Source: Hyaloperonospora brassicae (taxonomy: Eukaryota; Oomycota; Peronosporomycetes; Peronosporales; Peronosporaceae). From it: a DNA stretch of 64,000 nt. Shown here piece by piece: positions 57,514 to 64,000 of this stretch (position 1 is its first letter; every line of letters begins with the position of its first letter). Location of the stretch: contig CANTFL010000233.1 of assembly GCA_947650285.1 (NCBI GenBank), forward strand, positions 186,001 to 250,000. The letters are read 5' to 3'. The notes beneath the pieces are model-generated. The model was not told where the DNA came from, did no database searches, and saw only the letters and a list, made by a program, of their open reading frames with translations. A program made the translations under genes and the position numbers.

Positions 57514-58084
57514 GTTCGATGCACTTATCGGGGTCGATAACGGACCTTGAATCTCGTCGATCAGCTTTGGCGTTCAGAGCTTAAAGTACTGGGTCACTTG
57601 ACAGTTTATCCTTGAGCATATTCCGCTCTTACGCCTTGGCCAATTATTCACGTTGCCACCCTTCCATATTGATCTGGTCTTCCACGAACTTGAACGGCTT
57701 CGAAATCTTGTTCTCAACTTGATCACGTTGATCGGGCTCGGTCGTTGTTTCTTTCACCCTCAAATTCATCGACCGATCTTTTCTCGAGATCGCGAGTGTG
57801 ACCTTCGACGACTTTTACTCGGTTTTAACCGACGGGTTTTCACCCTGCGAATCATGCTTTGTGGCACGATCCGCGGTGGTCCCCGAAGATACCTCAGGAG
57901 GGGGTCAAGTTTTTTCTTCCAAATCGAGTGATCGATTTTTTCTTTCGTTTTCTTGACATTAGAGCCCCTCCCAGAACTCTGATAAAGTAGTAATCTTTAA
58001 GACTCACGCGTCTGTGGCGATTCCTTGGCCTTCGACCCATCCCAGGTTTAGTTTTTATCTATACATCTTCACTCAGGGACTCAC
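57514..58084 (-). other. E9 leader
   Basis: Between primer site and first clear gag frame; similar to the E5 leader near 35400-35600 (CCTCGGGGTCAACAGCGGATCG against its E9 counterpart). A plus frame at 57653-57931 is a by-product. Confidence 0.5.
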
Positions 58085-58121
58085 GGTGAAATCCCTGGCT
58101 CGAATCCGGGCGCGCGCATCA
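58085..58121 (-). other. E9 primer-binding site, tRNA acceptor plus T-arm
   Basis: Minus strand TGATGCGCGCGCCCGGATTC..., one base after the LTR. Its complement ends CTCGAATCCGGGCGCGCGCATCA: a T-arm (CCTGG-loop-CCGGG), a 7-nt acceptor strand (CGCGCGC) and CA at the end. The match runs well beyond the usual 12-18 nt. The tRNA identity is not determined. Confidence 0.65.
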
Positions 58122-58122
58122 T

Positions 58123-58490
58123 TGTGGATAAGTGGTGATCGCTCTTATGAGGAGTCGATCCCAACTCTCCACTAGCGCCCGGACGACCGAATAAGGGAGG
58201 GGGTAATCCAATTCCGTGTTCTTGATGGCTTTCCTCACCTTGTGTACCCGTCGGTGGGGCGGGTTGCACTCTTCCAGGTGGACTCGTGTCAATGGAAAAC
58301 TTGACCGTGTTTGCGATGGGGTCGAGGTTCGATCACGGTGTGGAAATCTTCACACCACGATCGGGGTTGGTGTGATCACGTGGAATTCGTCACGCGATCA
58401 CTTGTATTCTTGTGGGGTGCTCGATATGAGTCACCCTGATCTGTAACAGATCGCCTTGTCTAAATGTAGACCTTGATTTGCGAGCCTTCT
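58123..58490 (-). repeat. 5' LTR of E9, truncated
   Basis: Ends CCACA on the minus strand beside the primer site; contains ACTAGCGCCCGGACGACC and the GGTGGGGCGGGTTGC block. Cut at 58490 by the E10 LTR; the remainder should lie beyond E10, outside the window. Confidence 0.78.
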
Positions 58491-58817
58491 TGTAACGGGG
58501 CTAGAATAACCCGTACTCAGCGTACACTATTTCTAACGCTTTGAGGAAGCTCAAAGCCCAAGTCTTAGGTGTTAAGTATTTTTAACTCCGTTTATATTTT
58601 GTCTTTTAAAATCATCCTAAGTACGAATGGTTCCCTTGGACTCATGGGAACCACTCAATCTACGTGTCTATATCTTACTGGCTAATAATGGTACTGAGCC
58701 CATTAAACCAGCTAAAATATACGACGTGCTACTTTCGCTACTTCGAAAGTAACACCCCTACTTAAGTAACATGTAAACTTAATCGAAACTACTTATGTAA
58801 CGGGGTGGCCCATTACA
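58491..58817 (-). repeat. 3' LTR of E10 (family III)
   Basis: 327 bp, TGTAACGGGG to GGCCCATTACA; aligned with 41673-41995. On the minus strand it begins TGTAATGGGCCACCCCGTTACA, a variant of the terminal hairpin of the other families. Confidence 0.92.
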
Positions 58818-58858
58818 TCACCCCCTTCTCAAGACAGCACTCACCAACCGTGAGTGCT
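58818..58858 (-). other. E10 polypurine tract and 9-bp hairpin
   Basis: Minus strand GAGAAGGGGGTGA abuts the LTR; 18 nt from the LTR lies AGCACTCAC-CAACC-GTGAGTGCT (58836-58858). The hairpin sits 36 nt before the ATG of the opposite-strand gene. Confidence 0.75.
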
Positions 58859-58893
58859 CAACCACAAGACTTTAACGACTCACAAGCCGAACG

Positions 58894-60273
58894 ATGACTG
58901 AAGACGCAGACGCCAACAAAACAGCACTCCCGCGCACAATCAGCGGGAGTTTGGTCGACCGCGTGATGGATCAGCACCTGATCCCTTGGGCGCTGTATGA
59001 CTTGTCCGGAGCTCGGTCTCCGGACTCTCTCGAAACGATGCAGGACTACTTCCGTCGTTTCCGTCGGTTGCGCGGAAAGAGACTTGATGGAATCTCATAC
59101 GAGTCACTCCAGCGGTCATGGTGTGCGTTCATCCGGCGGTGGAACCGGATGCATGAAGACGGAAGGAACTTTCAGCAGTGGCTGGCCAATCGCGAAGATA
59201 TCCACGCCGATCATTCCATCGGTGTACTGCGCGAGAAGATCTGTGAAAACGCCTGGAACGTAGATCGACTCTGCTACGTTCACGTGCACGAATCTTGTTA
59301 CTCCTGTGACTCGGTGCCTCGTCCAACTCGCGAAGCTTGGAAACGACACGTCGCTGAGTATCCACTCAGCGATTATGAACAGCTCTGGATAGGACGGTAC
59401 GAGCGCAGCTTGGTGGAGCGCAAGACTGCGGTTAATCGTGGCGCGTCACGCTGGCGACACCACTCGCGTTCTCGAGGTCGTGGTGCCGTGCAATCGCCAC
59501 GACGTTCTCGTTCGCGTGATCGTCGCGATACACGCTCTTCGCAACGTTCTCGTCGTCGCTCTTCATCTTGTCGTCGTGGTGAAACGTCACCACGACGTTC
59601 TCGCAATCGCTCTCGGTCTCGTAGTCGTGGTGACACTTCACCACGACACCGTCGTCGTGCATCTCGTTCTCGCTCACCGCGAGAACACACAGGTCGTCGA
59701 CCAAGTCTACACCAAGCGTGTGCAGGGACTCGTAAGCCCGAACGAGGTCCGGAACGTCTCGAAGAAGCGAAGAGCGCGGTTCCCACGTATCCTGCTCGGG
59801 TGGAAACCCGAGCCAACGTACACGATACTTGCGCGCGGTTGGAACCGCGCGCTCATGGTGTCGCGACGATGTCGTTTCACGACGAGGGTCCTCGTGACCC
59901 AGTAAACGCTCCACAATCCAGCGCTTCTGGCCTTCCGCGTCCACAAGCGGTGGTGGACCCTCACGATGGTACTGCTGGCGTCCTGGTTGCCCAGGACGAT
60001 GTAGATGCGGCTGTGAACAAGGCTGTCGATGCCCAGCTGGAGGCTGAAGCTGCCCTTGACCGAGCTGCGCGGGCTGAGAGAACAGCGAACGAGATTCGAC
60101 AGTCGAACCGCGAGCTGCTTGAACGGATGCGGAACCTGGAACGCCAGGTTCTTGGGCACGCGCAGGCTGGGACGCAACCGCGTCCGATGTCGCTGGTGCG
60201 TCGAGCAAGGCGAGAGGGAAGGTCGACCTATGAGCCTTTGACTCCGAGGACGGAGCCAACCCGTGAAGCGTAG
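58894..60273 (+). CDS. opposite-strand accessory protein of E10 (RS-rich, coiled coil)
   Basis: 459 residues, intact, ATG 58894 to TAG 60271-60273, on the strand opposite to pol. Residues 1-180: mixed helical domain with FRRFRRLRGKRLDGISYESL, CAFIRRWNRM and a Cys/His cluster (C117, C127, H130, H132, C135, C138) that could bind metal. Residues 184-264: Arg/Ser-rich, many RS dipeptides ([12 protein letters not shown]), like RS domains of splicing or RNA-binding proteins. Residues 368-422: heptad-type coiled coil ([18 protein letters not shown]). Codons from about 180 on overlap antisense with pol; the rest do not. The decayed E7 copy shows mainly silent differences. No family recognised. I infer an accessory protein of the element; a host gene captured by it is possible. 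Confidence 0.78.
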   Translation: MTEDADANKTALPRTISGSLVDRVMDQHLIPWALYDLSGARSPDSLETMQDYFRRFRRLRGKRLDGISYESLQRSWCAFIRRWNRMHEDGRNFQQWLANREDIHADHSIGVLREKICENAWNVDRLCYVHVHESCYSCDSVPRPTREAWKRHVAEYPLSDYEQLWIGRYERSLVERKTAVNRGASRWRHHSRSRGRGAVQSPRRSRSRDRRDTRSSQRSRRRSSSCRRGETSPRRSRNRSRSRSRGDTSPRHRRRASRSRSPREHTGRRPSLHQACAGTRKPERGPERLEEAKSAVPTYPARVETRANVHDTCARLEPRAHGVATMSFHDEGPRDPVNAPQSSASGLPRPQAVVDPHDGTAGVLVAQDDVDAAVNKAVDAQLEAEAALDRAARAERTANEIRQSNRELLERMRNLERQVLGHAQAGTQPRPMSLVRRARREGRSTYEPLTPRTEPTREA

Positions 60274-63200
60274 CTGGACGGTACTCCTTGAGCCGCCCGA
60301 CGTAAAACGTCGGGTGAAGTCGCAGTGACGAAGGGATGGCCAGTGTGTATGCGTCGCCGATTGCCTTGAGTACCGTGAATGGTCCGATGAAACGTGGCGC
60401 GAGTTTGCTCGCGCCTAGATTGGTTACTGCTGAATCTCGTAGGCGTTCGTTAGATAACAATACACGATCACCTTTCTTGAATGTACTCGTGTTCTTTCTT
60501 CCACGTTTGTCTGCATTCGCTTTCTTTTTATCCACTGCAGATCGAAGAGTATCGCGTACAAACCTCGTGATGGCTTGACGTTGGAGTATAAACTCTGACA
60601 CAGCCATGTCATCAATTGGTCGCGCCGATTCAATCGGCGCGTAGTTAGCTTTAGGGTTTCGCATACTCGAAGAAGGGTCGATCAGCGTCTGTGTAGTCCA
60701 TTGAGCTATCGGGGACGCCACGTCACGTGGCGTCGAAACAGAAGACTTCGCCTTGGAATGGTTGACAACATTCGCGCTCAGAATACCGTGAGCTTCACTC
60801 GATCGTTGTTTATCGTTATCACCCCCCGCCAGAGTGGAGCCACGAAGAGCCGTGGGTTGACCCACGGCAAGAAGGGTAGGTACACGAGGATGACGGGCCG
60901 AATTTGCAAAAAATGGCGTCAACCCCGTTGACGCGTGAACCGCGTTGTTGAGTGCAAACTCCGCGAGTGGCAAAAACGCACTCCAACTTGTAAAGGACGT
61001 TGCGTAACTTCGAAGAACATCTTCGAGGACCCGATTAACTCTCTCTGTTTGCCCATCCGTTTCCGGATGGGCTGCTGTCGACATTTGCAGCTTTGTGCCA
61101 AGCAACTCGAACAATGACGTCCAAAAAGCAGATGTAAAACGAGGATCACGGTCCGAGACAATGTTGTCTGGAAGACCGTGATGGCGAAACACAGTGTCAA
61201 TGAAGTGCACCGCGGTCTCAGCCGCGGTGATCGTTGCATGAACAGGCACCAGATGTGTCATCTTGCTGAATCTGTCGACAAAGACCAGAATACCCGATCG
61301 GTCTTGGCCATCTGGTGCAAGCCCGAAGATAAAATCCATTGAGACTGAGCTCCAAGCCTCAGCTGCAATTGGCAGGGGTCGCAGGGGTGCCTGCGACGAT
61401 GGTGATGGCTTCACGCGCTGACATACTTCGCAGGTGCGAACCCAGTTGCGAACCCACTTGTACATGTGGGGCCAGAAGAAGTCGCGCGAGACAGCCGCGA
61501 ATGTCTTTTCGCGGCCCAGATGACCGCCAATTGGGGCATCATGGTACTCGTGGATGATACGAGCACGCAAATCCAAGTCATTCGCAATCACAGTTCGAGG
61601 CGCATCGAATTTGTCGATGCTATATAACAGCAAATCACCGTCCACACTGTATCGTTGAATGTGATCACGCTTCGTTCGCGAAAGAGCTCCCAGTGCAGCA
61701 TCGCTGGGAGCGCGCAGATAGGCAATAATGTCCGCATAATCTGGATCGTTCGCGTAAGCCGCGACAATTTCATCGAAAAGGCATAACTCGGGTGTGACCC
61801 GAGTTAGATTCAACGACACACACGTCGCACATCGATCGTCTTCATCGTCGTCGTCAGTTGCCTGACGACTCAGTGCCATACGAGGATCGTAATCTGGGCG
61901 TCGTGACAGTGCGTCAGCAAGAATGTTGGTCTTGCCTGGCTTGTAGTGCACGACGAAGTTGTACTCGGAGAAGAAAGAGAGCCACCGTGCCATCCGCTGT
62001 GACAGGTGTGGGCTCTTCATTGCTGTCCGCAGCGATGCATGATCAGTATACAGGGCGAACGTGCGTTCGCCCAGTAGGTGGACACGAAACTTGATGAGTG
62101 CGTAGCGCATCGCTAGCAGTTCCTTATCGTGAACCGGATAGTTCTTCTCTGCCGGCTTCATCTGTCGTGACTGATAGCTCACGACTCGTTCACGGCCCTC
62201 GTGATCGAACTGCATGAGGGCGCAACCAATTGCAAAGTCACTTGCATCACACACCACGTGAAACGGTTTGGTGTCGTCAGGGAGTATCAACACTGGCGCC
62301 GACGCCAGGCTTTTCTTCACTGCGTCAAAGGCTGCTTGATGTTCGGGACGCCACGACCACGTGGCGTCTTTCTTCAGAAGTGACGACAGGGGCTGTATAG
62401 AACCGGCGTAATCCTTTGTGTACTTATGCAAGTAATTAGCTAGACCGAGCCATTGACGTAACTCCGTAGGGTTCTTGGGTGTGGGCCAAGAACAGATTGA
62501 CGACACCTTCTCTGGATCGGCTCGAACACCCGATTTACTCACGTAGCAGCCCAGCACCGGAATCTCCGGTGCACAGAATACACACTTCTTCAAGTTTGCA
62601 TATAACTTGTTATCTCGCATGACTTGAAACACCTGCTTCAGGTGTTGAAGGTGAACTTGGACAGCACTGAGATTGCCCTCAGCGCGACTGTGGACAAAGA
62701 TGTCATCGAAGTAGCTAGGAGCAAAGTCTCGAAGCGGTCTCAACACTTGAGATACCATGCGATTGAAAGTGGCTGGTGCGTTCTTCAATCCTTGTGGCAT
62801 CACCAGCCACTACCAAAGCATACCACTCGGGGTGCTCACCGCAGTGAGTGGTATGTCACTCTGTCGCATCAAGATCTGGTAGAAGCCATCGGTCAGATCG
62901 ATGGCGCTGAAGATGACGCTACCTGACATGGAGTTTAGAACCATGTCTTTCCTGGGGATAGGCGTTTGGGCAGGAATAGTGGCATCGTTGAGCTTGTTAA
63001 ACGCATGCACTATACGCCAGCCTCCCGTAGCCTTCTTCACGCAGAAGGTTGGACTCGAATGGGGAGAGACACTCTCACGCACATGACCGGCCTTGCGACG
63101 ACCTTCGAAGAATGCATCAATAGCCTCGACTTGGTCTCGAGGCAACGGCCACTGCCGTGTCACACAATATTTCGATCCTGGCACGAGATCAATCTCGTGC

Positions 63201-64000
63201 CGCACGCCACGATCGGCAGGGAGTTCGGCCGGAATCTTGTCCGGGAACACGTCGGCGTACTCTCGTGCAATGTCGTAAACAGGGTTACCAGACTCGCGCA
63301 GAGCCTCCCAAGATTGCGACGCAAATCTTTCTTCGCGCGCTGATTTCTTTTCAGCGCTTCGAGGGCGCGTCATTAGCTCCTCATTCGGCTCATGAGTCAC
63401 CTCGTTGGTGACCAGACATACTTGTTCCACCGTGCCTCCCTTGAGGTCGCGTAGAAAATGCTTCCAGGAGAGTCCTGGAAGGCTCGTAATAGATGACGCG
63501 TCGCGAGGTGGACTCGCGACCTCAATGTATTGGCGCCTTTGTGGACTCCTGTCCACGTACACAATAGCGTGAACACATTCCAACGCTGAGTTCTCGTAGC
63601 TTGCGTCCCCATCGTGCCTCGAGTCCATGCTCGAAGCTGGCGAACCGCAGTCAGGTGTTAAATCTGCACCCCCCTCTAGACGCTGGATGTCCTCATCCAG
63701 GACGTCGAAATCGCGCGACGGGAGTATTCCATACTCGTCCGTCGACGCATGATGCGGGAGCCCCTGCTCTACCGCCACAAACTCGTGTGGGAGCCCCTGC
63801 TCGACCACGTCTTGCTCATGTGGGAAACTCTGTTCGACCACAGTAGGCGATGATGGGAACCCCTGTTCGACCATCATATTCGCACGTGGGGACTCTTGTC
63901 CATCCACGTCACACTCGGTGGCGAGCCCCTGCTCGGCCACGTCTTGCCCTTGTGGGAGCCTCTGCTCGACCACAATGGGTACAGGTGGGAACACCTGTTC
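59432..64000 (-). CDS. E10 pol (linker-RT-RNase H-integrase-chromodomain), one stop, partial
   Basis: Open in one frame from the window edge to TAG 62810-62812 (Trp-stop-Trp inside RT, where E4 and E7 have a Glu codon) and on to 59432. Before the stop: a repeat linker, [20 protein letters not shown] and [15 protein letters not shown]. Numbering from the Met after it: [14 protein letters not shown] 2-15; YFDD 31-34; RNase H with D186, E228 and D254; integrase zinc region about 414-464; integrase core D490, D551 and E587; GPF region about 804-845; Pro/Gln-rich linker; chromodomain about 959-1025 ([16 protein letters not shown]); then a His/Asp-rich tail whose antisense is the RS domain. Catalytic residues are kept, so inactivity rests on one base. 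Confidence 0.93.
63720..64000 (-). repeat. VEQGLP linker repeats in E10 pol
   Basis: Minus frame repeats of [13 protein letters not shown] units (about 8-12 residues; GTGGGAGCCCCTGCTCGACC at DNA level) between protease (outside) and RT. Units vary in length but keep frame. Confidence 0.8.

Larger units (their letters stand above)
54700..58490 (-). mobile_element. E9: family II gypsy element, 5' part
   Basis: Minus strand, from LTR (58123-58490, cut by E10) through primer site, N-terminal gag protein, gag, zinc knuckles and protease. It ends in the linker at about 54725, where it meets E8. RT onward is absent. Confidence 0.82.
58491..64000 (-). mobile_element. E10: family III chromodomain gypsy element, 3' part, near-intact
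   Basis: Minus strand, running off the right edge. The 3' LTR, polypurine tract, hairpin, intact opposite-strand gene and a pol frame with a single stop are present. It inserted into the E9 LTR; the 5-mer at its left flank is CTTCT. Confidence 0.92.

Noticed and set aside
58085..58121. A tRNA gene
   Set aside because: Only the T-arm and acceptor 3' strand are present, directly beside an LTR; no D-arm, anticodon arm or 5' acceptor strand could be folded.

Overview
The window looks like a repeat-rich, gene-poor stretch of an oomycete genome (Peronosporales type: Phytophthora or a downy mildew). The basis is inference from content: several families of chromodomain Ty3/gypsy elements nested in each other, one Ty1/copia element, a secreted six-cysteine repeat protein, and an initiator motif of the oomycete TCATT..NCA type upstream of it. 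No marker gene fixes the genus. About three quarters of the sequence is transposon-derived, and most coding frames are broken.

Layout. 238-1095: array of 121-bp tandem repeats. 1602-4168: E1, 5' part of a plus-strand gypsy element (LTR, gag, protease), cut by E2. 4169-~11000: E2, an old decayed minus-strand gypsy element of a second family, followed by an inverted LTR of the same family ending near 12402. 12403-16861: no gene recognised. 16862-24584: E4, a complete minus-strand gypsy element with two near-identical LTRs and an extra gene on its opposite strand. 24585-29801: decayed sequence with a possible LINE remnant and one copy of a duplicated segment. 29976-31016: the only likely host gene, a secreted cysteine-rich repeat protein. 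31080-34319: little, plus the second copy of the duplicated segment. 34320-41382: E5 (family II LTR, primer site, gag N-terminus), split by the copia element E6 (35988-40851). 41383-41995: two LTRs in inverted orientation forming a palindrome. 41673-~49240: E7, a broken minus-strand gypsy element with a nested solo LTR. ~49270-54700 (E8, plus) and 54700-58490 (E9, minus): family II fragments joined tail to tail. 58491-64000: E10, the youngest-looking gypsy element, running off the right edge.

The most interesting signal is in E10, E7 and E4. Each minus-strand chromovirus carries, just inside its 3' LTR, a gene on the opposite strand. In E10 it is an intact 459-codon frame: a Cys-containing N-terminal domain, an RS-rich middle and a C-terminal coiled coil. 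Its last ~280 codons overlap antisense with the end of pol. Comparing E10 with E7 by eye over 90 codons outside that overlap, about 35 of 50 differences are at third codon positions, so the protein was under selection. In all three elements the gene is preceded by the polypurine tract and, 17-18 nt from the LTR, a perfect 9-bp hairpin; the E4 hairpin has a different stem sequence. I do not recognise these proteins.

Family II (E2, E5, E8, E9) has a different layout: a primer site matching a tRNA acceptor stem plus T-arm, three zinc knuckles, and a second RNase H domain with all four acidic residues. E10 pol is interrupted by a single nonsense codon within the window. E6 copia is broken only by nonsense codons.
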